DNA of 64,000 nucleotides from Silicimonas sp. (lineage in GTDB: Bacteria; Pseudomonadota; Alphaproteobacteria; Rhodobacterales; Rhodobacteraceae). Shown here one piece after another: positions 34,347 to 43,903 of this stretch. The position numbers and the translations under genes were made by a program. Numbering within the stretch: the first letter of the stretch is position 1; every line of letters starts with the position of its first letter. The stretch covers positions 1 to 64,000 of the forward strand of contig JAJEGW010000167.1 of assembly GCA_022819605.1 (NCBI GenBank). Direction: 5' to 3'. The notes beneath the pieces are model-generated. The model searched no databases, had not been told where the DNA came from, and saw only the letters and a program-made list of their open reading frames with translations.

Positions 34347-34373
34347 GCAGGGTGGGCTTGTTGCCCGCCCTGC
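34347..34373 (+). other. strong GC hairpin after tctC
   Basis: GCAGGGTGGGC (34347-34357) pairs with GCCCGCCCTGC (34363-34373) over 11 base pairs, one of them G-T, around a five-base loop. No T-run follows, so read-through into the dehydrogenase gene at 34397 is expected. It probably protects the binding-protein message. Confidence 0.65.
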
Positions 34374-34396
34374 CGCCATGCCCGACGGATAGTACC

Positions 34397-35794
34397 ATGC
34401 ACGCTCCCGATCCCACCGCAGAACTCGATGCAATCATTGCGCGATCCCGCGCTGCGCAGGCCGCATACGAACGAGAGGGAAGCCAAGACCGCTACGACCG
34501 AGCCGCACAGGCCGTTGCCTGGGCAATCATGGAGCCCGTACGCAACCGCGAGTTGGCCGAGCTGGCGGTGGCCACAACGGGGCTCGGCAACGTGCCGGAC
34601 AAGATTGTCAAGAACCATCGCAAGACCCTGGGGTTGATGCGCGACATCGCGAGTGTGCAGACCCATGGCGTGATCCGCGACGATGCCGAGACCGGCATCA
34701 CCGAAATTGCCCGTCCGATGGGAGTCGTCGGGGCAATCGTGCCCTCGACCAATCCGATCGCGACGCCCGCCAACAACATCATCAACGCGCTGAAGTGCGG
34801 AAACTCGATCATGGTGGCACCGTCGCCCAAAGGTGTCGCCTCGTGCGAGCGATTGCTGGAGTTCATCCATGCCGAGTTTGTCAAGATCGGCGAGGATCCC
34901 GACCTGGTGCTCATGGTCCCTGCGCCCGGCTCGAAAGAAAAGACCCAGCGCTTGATGGAGGCCTGTGACAAGATCATCTGCACTGGGAGCCAAAACAACG
35001 TCCACCGCGCTCAGACCGCAGGCACGCCTGCCGTGGCTGTCGGCACGGGCAACGTGACAGTAATCATCGACGAGACCGCCGATCTCGATGCCGCAGCTGA
35101 GAAGATCCGTGCGTCGAAGACATTTGACAACGCCACGTCCTGTTCATCAGAAAACTCAGCCGTAGTTGTCGATGCGGTCTACAGGGACTTCGTGGCCAAG
35201 ATGGCTTTGGCCGGAGGTGCGCTGATCGACGACGAGGCGGGCGTCATCGCCAAGCTTTGGCCAAACGGGCATCTGAACCGTTCGGTCGTCGCCCAGGACT
35301 CGGACAAAATGATTGCCGCCCTGGGACTCGTGGTTCCCGAAGGCACTGAATACATTGCTGTGCCGACCAGCGGCATTGGCCCCAACCATCCGCTGTCGGG
35401 CGAGAAACTCAGCCGAGTGCTGGCACTCTATCGTGCCAAGGACTTTGACGATGCGGTACGGATCGCGCGCGAGATCCAGTTGTACCAGGGGGCAGGGCAT
35501 TCAGTGGGCCTGCACTCGACCGATGACGGGCGCGCCGTGACACTGGCCAAAGCCATTCCGACCAGCCGTGTCATCGTCAATCAGGCGCATTGTCTTGCCA
35601 CCGGCGGCTCGTTTACCAACGGCATGCCATTTTCGCTGTCGATGGGCTGCGGGTCTTGGGGCGGCAACGTGATCGACGAAAACCTGCACTGGCGACACTT
35701 CATGCAATCGACCAAGATCGTACGAGAAATTCCTTCGCGTGAACCTTCGCTCGACGAGATTTTCGATGGGTATTGGCGAGATGCTGGAAGATGA
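34397..35794 (+). CDS. sauS: CoA-acylating aldehyde dehydrogenase, probable sulfoacetaldehyde dehydrogenase (SauS-like)
   Basis: A 465-residue acylating aldehyde dehydrogenase. The catalytic cysteine is C249 in NATSCSSENSAVV, the T-S-C-S-S-E motif of EutE/AdhE-type CoA-acylating enzymes. VGAIVPSTNPIATPANNIINALKCGN marks the nucleotide-binding half. With the adjacent acyl-CoA ligase and an importer, the best reading is reduction of sulfoacetyl-CoA to sulfoacetaldehyde (the SauS step in Cupriavidus). Acetaldehyde or another aldehyde remains possible. The ATG at 34397 begins the conserved region; the longer start at 34352 overlaps the hairpin. Confidence 0.65.
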   Translation: MHAPDPTAELDAIIARSRAAQAAYEREGSQDRYDRAAQAVAWAIMEPVRNRELAELAVATTGLGNVPDKIVKNHRKTLGLMRDIASVQTHGVIRDDAETGITEIARPMGVVGAIVPSTNPIATPANNIINALKCGNSIMVAPSPKGVASCERLLEFIHAEFVKIGEDPDLVLMVPAPGSKEKTQRLMEACDKIICTGSQNNVHRAQTAGTPAVAVGTGNVTVIIDETADLDAAAEKIRASKTFDNATSCSSENSAVVVDAVYRDFVAKMALAGGALIDDEAGVIAKLWPNGHLNRSVVAQDSDKMIAALGLVVPEGTEYIAVPTSGIGPNHPLSGEKLSRVLALYRAKDFDDAVRIAREIQLYQGAGHSVGLHSTDDGRAVTLAKAIPTSRVIVNQAHCLATGGSFTNGMPFSLSMGCGSWGGNVIDENLHWRHFMQSTKIVREIPSREPSLDEIFDGYWRDAGR

Positions 35795-37275
35795 AGCCGT
35801 CAGGTGAGCATCCGCCCAAAGGAACGGTTCGCGACTGGCTGGACGCGCGGGCAAGGCGTGGCGGTGTGGCAGTCGTGTTCCCCGATTCCGGACACACGCT
35901 CTTCTGGGCCGAACTGCGCGCCGCGGCGCGCCGATTTGCCGGTGCGCTGACCGCCCGTGGCGCGAGCAAGAGCGACAGCGTTGCCATCGTCGCGCCAAAC
36001 GGACCGGAGGCCGTGACCGCGCTTTATGGCACCCTGGTTGGCGGATTTCGCGCCACCATGATCAACCTTGCAGCAGGTCGCGACGCGATTGCCTATGCGC
36101 TGGCACACTCAGAGGCGCGGCTTGCATATGTGCATGCTGACTCGCGGGCATTGTTCGACGACGCAAATGGCACCGGGATCAGCATCGTGCCTTTGGACGC
36201 GGATGGCGATTCGCCGCTGTTCGGTGTCGGGCCCGGTGACGACGCGCTGTTGATGTACACATCGGGCACAACGGGGCACCCAAAGGGGGTGGTCCACACC
36301 CACGCAAGTCTGCTGGCTGGCGGCTGGACGACCTCGATTGCCCATGACTTGACCTCGCAGGACCGTGGCTTCTGCGCACTGCCGATCTATCACATCAACG
36401 GGCTCTGCGTGACGGTGATGGGCAGCCTTGTCTCCGGCGGCTCTCTGGCGATGGTGGCAAGGTTCTCCGCCTCGCGCTTTTGGGAACAGGCTGCGGAAGG
36501 CGAGGTCACGTGGTTCTCGGTCGTCCCGACGATCATTTCGCATCTCCTGCACGGCGCGGGAGAGCCTGACCCGGTCTGCCGGGCGCGCATCCGTTTCGGG
36601 CGCTCGGCCTCCTCGGCCTTGGCAGTGGAAACGCAGACAGCCTTCGAGGCACGTTTCAACGTGCCTATTGTCGAGACCATGGGGCTGACCGAGACCGCTG
36701 CGCAGATCCTGTCGAATCCCCAGCCGCCCGCGCTCCGGAAGATTGGTTCACCGGGCATTGCCTACGGCTGCGAAGTGGCCGTCCAGGGGGCTGATGGCAC
36801 GGAGGTGGCGTGCGGCGATGAAGGTGAAATCGTCGTGCGCGGCCCCAATGTCATGCGCGAATATCTCAACGACCCTGAAGCCACCCAAGCGACGTTTCGC
36901 GACGGTTGGCTTAGGACAGGCGATCTGGCGCGCATGGACGAAGACGGGTACGTCTTCGTAACCGGACGCCTGAACGAACTCATCATCAAGGGCGGCGAAA
37001 ACATCGCACCACGAGAGGTGGATGAGGCGCTCTATGCACATCCCGATGTCGTCGAGGCGGCCGCATTTTCGCGAATCTGCAGCCGCTACGGAGAAACCGT
37101 GGAAGCCGCCGTTCGAATTCGGGCCGGGTCGCTGCTGGAGGCCGGCGATCTCCTCAAGTTCTGCAGGGAGCGGCTTGGGAGTTTCAAGTCGCCGGATGCG
37201 ATTCACTTCCTTGAAGAGCTTCCGAAAGGGCCGTCCGGCAAGATTCAAAGGCTGAAGCTTGCCGAACTGCTTTGA
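35791..37275 (+). CDS. sauT: AMP-forming acyl-CoA ligase, probable sulfoacetate-CoA ligase (SauT-like)
   Basis: A 494-residue ANL-superfamily ligase. The P-loop is YTSGTTGHPKG at 156-166. The hinge A8-type motif is in DGYVFVTGRLNELIIKGGENIAP, and the adenylation lysine is K484 in PKGPSGKIQRLKL. The ATG overlaps the dehydrogenase stop (ATGA), so the two enzymes are probably made together: acid plus CoA plus ATP to acyl-CoA, then reduction. The sulfoacetate assignment is inferred from the pair plus importer. No xsc or other sulfonate-cleaving gene lies in the window. Confidence 0.65.
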   Translation: MKPSGEHPPKGTVRDWLDARARRGGVAVVFPDSGHTLFWAELRAAARRFAGALTARGASKSDSVAIVAPNGPEAVTALYGTLVGGFRATMINLAAGRDAIAYALAHSEARLAYVHADSRALFDDANGTGISIVPLDADGDSPLFGVGPGDDALLMYTSGTTGHPKGVVHTHASLLAGGWTTSIAHDLTSQDRGFCALPIYHINGLCVTVMGSLVSGGSLAMVARFSASRFWEQAAEGEVTWFSVVPTIISHLLHGAGEPDPVCRARIRFGRSASSALAVETQTAFEARFNVPIVETMGLTETAAQILSNPQPPALRKIGSPGIAYGCEVAVQGADGTEVACGDEGEIVVRGPNVMREYLNDPEATQATFRDGWLRTGDLARMDEDGYVFVTGRLNELIIKGGENIAPREVDEALYAHPDVVEAAAFSRICSRYGETVEAAVRIRAGSLLEAGDLLKFCRERLGSFKSPDAIHFLEELPKGPSGKIQRLKLAELL

Positions 37276-37483
37276 GCAAGGCGATCGATCCCGGAGTTTC
37301 CCTTGTTTGAGAGTGGATTGCCGAGAATGCGTGCGGCTGGCCTCAGCGAAGCCGGCGATCTCCGCCATGGCGACGTCCCTCAAATTTTGACGTGATTTCA
37401 GTCATCTGGAATCTGGCGCCACCGAGGGCGCTTACTGCGTTGTGCACTTGGCGACCTGCTCGGTAGGCACTACGTTCTGGCAC
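37276..37483. other. junction between accessory genes and the ccmF core block
   Basis: A 208-base gap with no supported gene. In related genomes ccmE normally lies directly before ccmF; no CcmE-like sequence was recognised here. This is the most likely boundary of the accessory region. No att-site or direct repeat was identified. Confidence 0.4.
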
Positions 37484-39451
37484 ATGATCGTCGAGATCGG
37501 ACACTTTGCCCTGATTCTGGCACTCGTCGTAGCCTGCCTGCAGACGGTATTGCCTATTGTCGGCGCCTACAGGCGCTGGCGTGCGTGGATGGCCGTGGCT
37601 GAACCGGCGGCGTTGATCCAGGCAGGGCTCCTTGCTGTCGCGTTCGCTGCCCTGACCTACGCATTTGTCACGTCGGATTTTTCCGTTCGTTTGGTGGCAG
37701 CGAATTCGCACACGCTGAAACCGACGATCTACAAGGTCTCTGGCGTTTGGGGGAACCACGAAGGCTCCATGTTGCTTTGGTGCTTCATCCTGGCATTCTT
37801 CGGAGCCCTTGTTGCCCTGTTTGGAGGCAATCTGCCGGACGGCCTGAGAGCGCGTGTGTTGGGAGTCCAGGCTTCTATCGGCGTTGCCTTCCTGAGTTTC
37901 CTGATCTTCACGTCGAATCCGTTCGTTCGCCTCGACGTGCCTCCCTTGAACGGGCGCGACTTGAATCCGCTGCTGCAGGATCCTGGCCTAGCCTTCCATC
38001 CGCCCTTTCTCTATTTGGGGTATGTCGGTCTATCCATGTCTTTCTCCTTTGCCGTTGCAGCCCTGATTGAAGGTCGCGTGGACGCGGCATGGGGCAGGTG
38101 GGTCAGACCATGGACGCTGCTGGCCTGGCTCACGCTGACCGTCGGCATCGCTCTTGGTTCCTGGTGGGCCTATTACGAACTCGGCTGGGGCGGTTTCTGG
38201 TTCTGGGATCCGGTCGAGAACGCGTCGTTCATGCCTTGGTTGATTTCGGTCGCGCTCTTGCATTCCGCCATCGTCGTCGAGAAGCGCGAGGCGCTGAAGA
38301 GCTGGACGCTGCTTCTCGCAATTCTCGCGTTCGGGTTCTCGCTGATTGGCGCGTTCATCGTGCGTTCAGGCGTTCTGACAAGCGTGCACGCATTCGCCAA
38401 CGATCCCGAGCGTGGGGTCTATCTGCTTGCCCTTACCGCGATCTTCATGGGTGGTGCACTTCTGCTCTTCGCAGTGCGCGCCAGCGCCATACAAAGCGTC
38501 GGCGTCTTCGGCACGGTCAGCCGGGAGAGCGCGCTGGTGCTGAACAATGTCTTGCTGGCAGTTGCGGCACTCGTCGTATTCGTTGGCACGGTCTGGCCTC
38601 TCGTTGCGGAGCTTGCATTCACGCGAAAGGTATCGGTTGGGCCGCCCTTCTTCGACGCATCGTTCACGCCTTTCTTCATGGCGCTGGCCGTGATCCTTCC
38701 CTTTGGAGCCGTAATGCCCTGGAAGCGGGCAAGAGCGGGCCGGACCGTTCGGGCCGTATGGCTGGCGGCATTGTGTGCATTCGGAATTGCGGCCTTCATT
38801 TGGGCGATCGGAACAGGGCAAACCATGCTGGGTCCGGTCGGGGCCTTGCTCGGCAGTTGGGTCATCCTTGGCGCTGTTGCGGATCTCTGGGCCCGAACAG
38901 GGCAAAGGCATTCCGGGAGGCTGCGTCGCGCCATCAGGTTGCCGCGATCCGATTGGGGTCGGGTGGTCGCGCATGCGGGACTTGGAATCACGATGATCGG
39001 CATCTCGCTTCTGCTTGCATGGGAGGTCGAAGACATACGCATAGCCAGGGAAGGAGAGGCCTTTCACGCTGGACGCTACGAACTCACTCTGGCCAGCGTG
39101 AACAAGGTTCAGGGGCCAAATTACTATTCGACGATGGCGGAAGTCCGGGTGGCTCGGAACGGGCGCGAGGTGGCGATACTCCGTCCGGAAAGGCGCACCT
39201 ATCCCGTTGCCGGGGTGCCAACCACGGAGGCCGCCATCGACAACGGAGTCTTCCGCGATGTCTACTTGGTGATCGGCGATCCGCAGGATGGCGGCGGCTG
39301 GGCCTTGCGAACCTACATAAAGCCGTTCGCGAACTGGATTTGGGCAGGTGCAATCATCATGGCGCTTGGTGGCGCGCTTTCGCTGAGCGATCGGCGATTC
39401 CGCGTGGCGGCCGGCGCGCGGCGGCAAACGATGCACGTGGCGGCAAAGTGA
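37484..39451 (+). CDS. ccmF: cytochrome c maturation haem lyase subunit CcmF
   Basis: A 655-residue inner-membrane protein with about 15 helices. The N-terminal part has WGNHEGSMLLW (89-99), and the haem-handling WWD-type domain GWGGFWFWDPVENASFMPW follows near 235. The length matches the family. Together with CcmH it attaches haem to apocytochrome c in the periplasm. The ATG at 37484 was chosen because the conserved N-terminus (GHFALILALVVACLQ) follows it; upstream in-frame codons from 37442 lack homology. It overlaps ccmH by GTGA. Confidence 0.93.
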   Translation: MIVEIGHFALILALVVACLQTVLPIVGAYRRWRAWMAVAEPAALIQAGLLAVAFAALTYAFVTSDFSVRLVAANSHTLKPTIYKVSGVWGNHEGSMLLWCFILAFFGALVALFGGNLPDGLRARVLGVQASIGVAFLSFLIFTSNPFVRLDVPPLNGRDLNPLLQDPGLAFHPPFLYLGYVGLSMSFSFAVAALIEGRVDAAWGRWVRPWTLLAWLTLTVGIALGSWWAYYELGWGGFWFWDPVENASFMPWLISVALLHSAIVVEKREALKSWTLLLAILAFGFSLIGAFIVRSGVLTSVHAFANDPERGVYLLALTAIFMGGALLLFAVRASAIQSVGVFGTVSRESALVLNNVLLAVAALVVFVGTVWPLVAELAFTRKVSVGPPFFDASFTPFFMALAVILPFGAVMPWKRARAGRTVRAVWLAALCAFGIAAFIWAIGTGQTMLGPVGALLGSWVILGAVADLWARTGQRHSGRLRRAIRLPRSDWGRVVAHAGLGITMIGISLLLAWEVEDIRIAREGEAFHAGRYELTLASVNKVQGPNYYSTMAEVRVARNGREVAILRPERRTYPVAGVPTTEAAIDNGVFRDVYLVIGDPQDGGGWALRTYIKPFANWIWAGAIIMALGGALSLSDRRFRVAAGARRQTMHVAAK

Positions 39452-39894
39452 TTTTTCGTACCATTCTCCTGCTTTTGCTTGCCGGGACTGCTTGGGCGGT
39501 CGAGCCCGACGAGGTCCTGGATGATGCGGCTCTGGAATCTCGCGCACGGGAGATTTCGAAAGGGCTCCGCTGCATGATCTGCAGGAATGAGTCGATTGAC
39601 GAATCCGATGCGGCTCTTGCCCGCGACTTGCGCCTTCTTGTCCGCGAGCGAATAGTCAACGGCGAAAGTGACGAAGAGGTCGTCGCCTTCGTCGTCGAGC
39701 GCTACGGCGAGTATGTGCTCCTGAACCCGCGGCGGGACGGGATCAATCTTGTGCTGTGGGCCGCAGCTCCGATCCTGTTGGTGGCGGGGCTTGTTGCTGC
39801 CGGGACCTTCCTGGTGCGTCGTCGTCGGTCCGCGATCCCTGATACGCTTACGGCAGCGGAAGAGGCGCGTCTCGCGGAGTTGATGGACGAATAG
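39448..39894 (+). CDS. ccmH: cytochrome c maturation protein CcmH
   Basis: A 148-residue protein with a signal peptide (IFRTILLLLLAGTAWA), the redox motif LRCMIC at 40-45 (C42 and C45) that binds apocytochrome thiols, and one C-terminal membrane helix (about 98-118). The start is GTG at 39448, overlapping the CcmF stop (GTGA). Earlier in-frame starts lie inside ccmF. No CcmI domain is fused to it. Confidence 0.92.
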   Translation: MIFRTILLLLLAGTAWAVEPDEVLDDAALESRAREISKGLRCMICRNESIDESDAALARDLRLLVRERIVNGESDEEVVAFVVERYGEYVLLNPRRDGINLVLWAAAPILLVAGLVAAGTFLVRRRRSAIPDTLTAAEEARLAELMDE

Positions 39895-39992
39895 GCTGGC
39901 CGGAAGGCCGGCGGCGGCATCTTCAGTTGCCACTTTCGCCGATGCGCACGTTCACCTATGTCGAGGGCACCCACCAAGGAGGCGTTCCTTCA

Positions 39993-40772
39993 ATGGAGTA
40001 TCAGACCATTCGCTTGTCATATGCCGACGGCATTGCGGAAGTCACGCTCGACAGGCCCGATGTCAAGAACGCGCTCAACAGCCAAATGCGTGCAGAGTTG
40101 CTGTATGCCATAGAAGAGGCATCCGACGCAGCGCGCGTGATCGTCCTGACCGGGACGGGAGATGCCTTTTGCTCGGGGCAGGATCTGACGGATGCACGAC
40201 ATTCAGTGTCCAACGCCAATCTCGAGCGGACGCTCCGGGACGAATACATGCCTCTCTTGCGTGCGATTTTTGATTGCAAGGTGCCGACGATATCGGCAGT
40301 AAACGGCGCCGCTGCCGGTGCGGGAGCAAATCTCGCGCTGGCATCCGACGTCGTGATTGCTTCCGAGAGTGCGGTGTTCCTGCAGGCATTTGCTCGGATC
40401 GGCCTGATCCCCGATGCAGGAGGGACCTATTGGTTGCCGCGCCAGGTCGGGTTTGCCCGCGCCATGGGGTCGGCGCTCTTTTCAGAACCGGTGCCGGCGC
40501 GCCAAGCTGCGGAATGGGGCATGATCTGGGAAGCGGTGCCGGACGACGAATTCGAGGCACATTGGCGAATGCGGGCGGCGCAACTGGCATCGGGACCGAC
40601 CGAGGCCTATCGGCACGCCAAGGAAGCGATCCGGGCTACGTACGAGAATTCGCTTGAGGAACAATTGGTCCTTGAAGCCAGGTTGCAGGGGCGCTGCGGC
40701 AAGACCAGGGACTTCCGGGAAGGCGTGATGGCGTTCCTCGAAGGCCGTCCTGCAGAATTCGAGGGCCGCTGA
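39993..40772 (+). CDS. enoyl-CoA hydratase/isomerase, PaaG-like
   Basis: A 259-residue crotonase-fold protein. It has the oxyanion-hole segment AFCSGQDLTDA and the second block SAVNGAAAGAGANLALASDVVIAS, with FARIGLIPDAGGTYWLPR after it. The spacing and DAGGTYWLPR resemble PaaG-type 1,2-epoxyphenylacetyl-CoA isomerases and other enoyl-CoA hydratases; the substrate is not determined. It lies 98 bases after ccmH and converges on gltA. An ATG at 39927 would add 22 residues without homology. Confidence 0.88.
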   Translation: MEYQTIRLSYADGIAEVTLDRPDVKNALNSQMRAELLYAIEEASDAARVIVLTGTGDAFCSGQDLTDARHSVSNANLERTLRDEYMPLLRAIFDCKVPTISAVNGAAAGAGANLALASDVVIASESAVFLQAFARIGLIPDAGGTYWLPRQVGFARAMGSALFSEPVPARQAAEWGMIWEAVPDDEFEAHWRMRAAQLASGPTEAYRHAKEAIRATYENSLEEQLVLEARLQGRCGKTRDFREGVMAFLEGRPAEFEGR

Positions 40773-40795
40773 TCAACGCGCATTGCGTTCGACGT

Positions 40796-42091
40796 TCAGC
40801 GGTTCTCCACGTCCACGTAGTCGCGCATGCCAGCGCCGACATAGAGCTGTCTCGGACGTCCGATCTTCATCTGCGCGTCGGCAATCATCTCTTTCCACTG
40901 GCTGATCCAGCCTACCGTACGCGCCAGCGCGAAGATCGGCGTGAACATCGAGGTTGGGAAACCCAGCGCATCCAGGATGATGCCGGAATAGAAGTCGACA
41001 TTTGGATAGAGTCTCCTTTCCTTGAAATACGGGTCCTCAAGAGCAAGCTTCTCAAGTTCCATGGCGACCTGGAGGGTCGGGTTGTTCTCGATGCCAAGCA
41101 GGCCCAGCACCTCGTCAGCAGACTGCTTCATGACCCGCGCGCGGGGGTCGAAGTTCTTGTAGACCCGGTGACCGAAGCCCATCAGGCGGAACGGATCATC
41201 CTTGTCCTTGGCGCGGTCGATGAATTCCGGGATGCGGTCAACCGACCCGATTTCGCGCAGCATTTCGAGGCATGCCTGGTTGGCGCCCCCGTGTGCCGGA
41301 CCCCATAGACAGGCGATGCCGGCGGCAATGCAAGCGAACGGATTGGCACCGGATGAGGATGCCAGCCGCACGGTCGAAGTAGACGCATTCTGCTCGTGAT
41401 CCGCGTGGAGTGTCAGGATCCGGTCCATTGCCCGGCTGAAGATCGGGTTCACTACGTATTCTTCAGCGGGAACGCTGAAGCACATGCGAAGGAAGTTCGC
41501 GGCGTAATCGAGATCGTTCCGGGGATAAACGAAAGGTTGCCCGATGTGGTACTTGAAGGCCCAGGCCGCGATTGTCGGCATCTTCGCCACAAGCCGAATG
41601 GAGGCAACTTCGCGTTGCCAAGGGTCGGTGACGTCCGTCGAGTCGTGATAGAATGCGGACATTGCGCCAACCACGCCGACCATGATCGCCATTGGATGGG
41701 CGTCACGGCGAAATCCACTGAAGAAGTTGACCATCTGCTCATGCAGCATGGTGTGGGCGGTCACACGGCATTCAAAATCTTCAAGCTGATCAGCCGATGG
41801 CAGTTCGCCGTAGAGAAGCAGGTAGCTGACTTCAAGGAAATGCGACTTTTCCGCAAGTTGGTCGATCGGATAGCCGCGGTGCAGCAAAATGCCTTCGTCG
41901 CCGTCGATGAACGTTATCGTGGAGTTGCATGATGCAGTCGAAGTGAACCCGGGATCGTAGGTGAAGACACCGGCGTCACTGTACAGCCTGCGAATGTCGA
42001 TCACGTCCGGACCGCAGGACGGCGAGAACATTGGAAGCTCGAATTCATCGCCGTTGATGCTCAGCCTGGCTGATTTCGAAGATTCTTTCAT
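40796..42091 (-). CDS. gltA: citrate synthase, type II
   Basis: A 431-residue citrate synthase with the expected length for the Gram-negative hexameric type. Catalytic His/Asp motifs are visible: [48 protein letters not shown] and [15 protein letters not shown]. The N-terminal beta-rich extension ([31 protein letters not shown]) is also typical. It feeds acetyl-CoA into the TCA cycle. The 61-base gap to gltX holds only its ribosome site region; a longer start at 42199 runs into gltX. Confidence 0.96.
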   Translation of the reverse strand: MKESSKSARLSINGDEFELPMFSPSCGPDVIDIRRLYSDAGVFTYDPGFTSTASCNSTITFIDGDEGILLHRGYPIDQLAEKSHFLEVSYLLLYGELPSADQLEDFECRVTAHTMLHEQMVNFFSGFRRDAHPMAIMVGVVGAMSAFYHDSTDVTDPWQREVASIRLVAKMPTIAAWAFKYHIGQPFVYPRNDLDYAANFLRMCFSVPAEEYVVNPIFSRAMDRILTLHADHEQNASTSTVRLASSSGANPFACIAAGIACLWGPAHGGANQACLEMLREIGSVDRIPEFIDRAKDKDDPFRLMGFGHRVYKNFDPRARVMKQSADEVLGLLGIENNPTLQVAMELEKLALEDPYFKERRLYPNVDFYSGIILDALGFPTSMFTPIFALARTVGWISQWKEMIADAQMKIGRPRQLYVGAGMRDYVDVENR

Positions 42092-42152
42092 GTCCCACGT
42101 ACCCTTTGCTTCATTCTCGATCAGGCGCTCCACTCCAGTCAGACGCCAACGG

Positions 42153-43559
42153 TCAGGTTGAAGCATCTGCCAGCCTGAGCATGGTTTCGCCACGTCCAAG
42201 CACCAGCATCATGTCGAATATGCTGGGAGAAACGTTTTGTCCGGCCAATGCAATCCGGATGGTGCTGGCGAGCTTGCCGAGCTTGATGTCCTTTGCCTCG
42301 GCGAACTCCCGCACGATGCTCTCCAACGTGCCGCGCTCCCAGTTAGCAATTTGCAGGTGCGGCGTCAATTCTGGCAACGTGCGATTGCATGTCGCAGCCG
42401 GCTCGCCGACGAGTGCGGCATCCGGGACAATTGGCCGGGAAGTCAGGACAAAGCGGGCCATTTCAAGCAGTTCGGGAAACGTCTTTGCTCTGCCTTTTAG
42501 GCAGTACATGGCACGTTCGACTTCCGACTTCTGCGAAACGGTCAGGACGTCCTTGCCCGAGAACGCAAGGTATTCCTGAATTCCATTCACAAGTTCGGCA
42601 TCGGAGGACATTTCGGCAATGTGCTTGCCAGAAATGTACTCGAGTTTCTTGGTGTCGAGGCGCGCGGGCGACTTCTTGAGTCCAGTCAGGTCAAACCACG
42701 CCTTTGCCTCTTCCATCGTGAATATCTCGTCGTCTCCGTGACTCCATCCGAGGCGCAGGAGATAGTTCCGCATGCTTGCGGCGGGATAGCCCATGGCCGC
42801 CCAGTCCTGGACGCCGAGTGCGCCGTGGCGCTTGGACAGCTTCTTGCCGTCTTCTCCATGGATCAGCGGCACGTGAGCCCAGATGGGCGGTTCCCATCCC
42901 ATGGCACTGTAGACAAGCATTTGCCGGGCCGCGTTGTTCAGGTGGTCATCGCCTCGGATGACGTGGGTGACGCCCATGTCGTGATCATCGACGACGACGG
43001 CCAGCATGTAGACAGGCGTTCCGTCGGACCGGAGCACGATCATGTCGTCGAGCTGTTCGTTCCGGATCGTGACAACGCCCTGAACCCTGTCTTGAATTCT
43101 TGTCACGCCATCGTTGGGGGCCCTTATTCGGATTGCATATGGCGCATCCGGGTGATCGCGCTCCGGCGCTTCCCGCCATGGAGAACGGAAAGCGGGAGAA
43201 TCGCCTTTCTTTTGTGCCTGGTCACGTAGTGCGGCGGTTTCTTCCTGGCTCAGAAAGCACTTGTAGGCCGAACCTCTGGCGAGCATTTCGTGCGCCACTT
43301 CTGCGTGACGGCTAGCGCGTTCGAACTGGCTGACTGCGTCTCCGTCCCAGTCGATGCCGAGCCAATTGAGTCCGGTGAATATGGCTTCCGTCGCTTCGGG
43401 CGTCGAGCGTGCGCGATCAGTGTCCTCGATGCGAAGCCGAAAGGATCCGCCTGCATGGCGTGCATAGAGCCAATTGAACAGTGCAGTGCGAGCGCCCCCG
43501 ATATGCAGGTTTCCGGTGGGCGATGGCGCGAAGCGGGTGACAACAGGCAGATCGGTCAT
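42153..43559 (-). CDS. gltX: glutamyl-tRNA synthetase
   Basis: A 468-residue class I aminoacyl-tRNA synthetase. The HIGH-type motif is in [27 protein letters not shown] and the KMSKS-type motif is [11 protein letters not shown]. It charges tRNA-Glu; a C-terminal anticodon-binding part is present. The ATG at 43559 ([14 protein letters not shown]) fits the family N-terminus. A longer in-frame start at 43907 would add over 100 residues without homology. Confidence 0.96.
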   Translation of the reverse strand: MTDLPVVTRFAPSPTGNLHIGGARTALFNWLYARHAGGSFRLRIEDTDRARSTPEATEAIFTGLNWLGIDWDGDAVSQFERASRHAEVAHEMLARGSAYKCFLSQEETAALRDQAQKKGDSPAFRSPWREAPERDHPDAPYAIRIRAPNDGVTRIQDRVQGVVTIRNEQLDDMIVLRSDGTPVYMLAVVVDDHDMGVTHVIRGDDHLNNAARQMLVYSAMGWEPPIWAHVPLIHGEDGKKLSKRHGALGVQDWAAMGYPAASMRNYLLRLGWSHGDDEIFTMEEAKAWFDLTGLKKSPARLDTKKLEYISGKHIAEMSSDAELVNGIQEYLAFSGKDVLTVSQKSEVERAMYCLKGRAKTFPELLEMARFVLTSRPIVPDAALVGEPAATCNRTLPELTPHLQIANWERGTLESIVREFAEAKDIKLGKLASTIRIALAGQNVSPSIFDMMLVLGRGETMLRLADAST

Positions 43560-43903
43560 CGGCGGAAAGGCCTTGTGAGATTCTACGGAAAGACGGGTCC
43601 GGAAGGCGTGTATTAAATGCGCCATTGGGTGACAAGGGCGGGCCCATGCTGTGGACAAGGCCGATACTGCAACAATGAATCGGAGCCGCCCGCGCAAGTC
43701 TTGCAGGAACCCAAACGCCCGAAGCCGAAATGGCTGTACCAGGCAAGCAAGCGCGTGGTGGGTAGAGCCAAAATTGAGCGCGCCTGATGTAGCGATGGCG
43801 CTTGGAAGAAACGCAGGAGCGCAACAAAGTCGTGATTTTTGAACCGTGTACCGGGCAGTCACGCATTGGACTATGTCCAAGGAACGCGACCGCCCGGACA
43901 GAC
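43560..43903. other. 344-base gap between gltX and lexA, no supported gene
   Basis: No convincing frame, ribosome site or family motif was found. In several Rhodobacterales a comEC gene is expected between gltX and lexA; no ComEC sequence is visible here. Promoter elements for gltX are presumably present. Confidence 0.4.

Noticed and set aside
37276-37483. Remnant of ccmE
   Set aside because: Translations in all frames show no CcmE haem-binding or barrel motifs.
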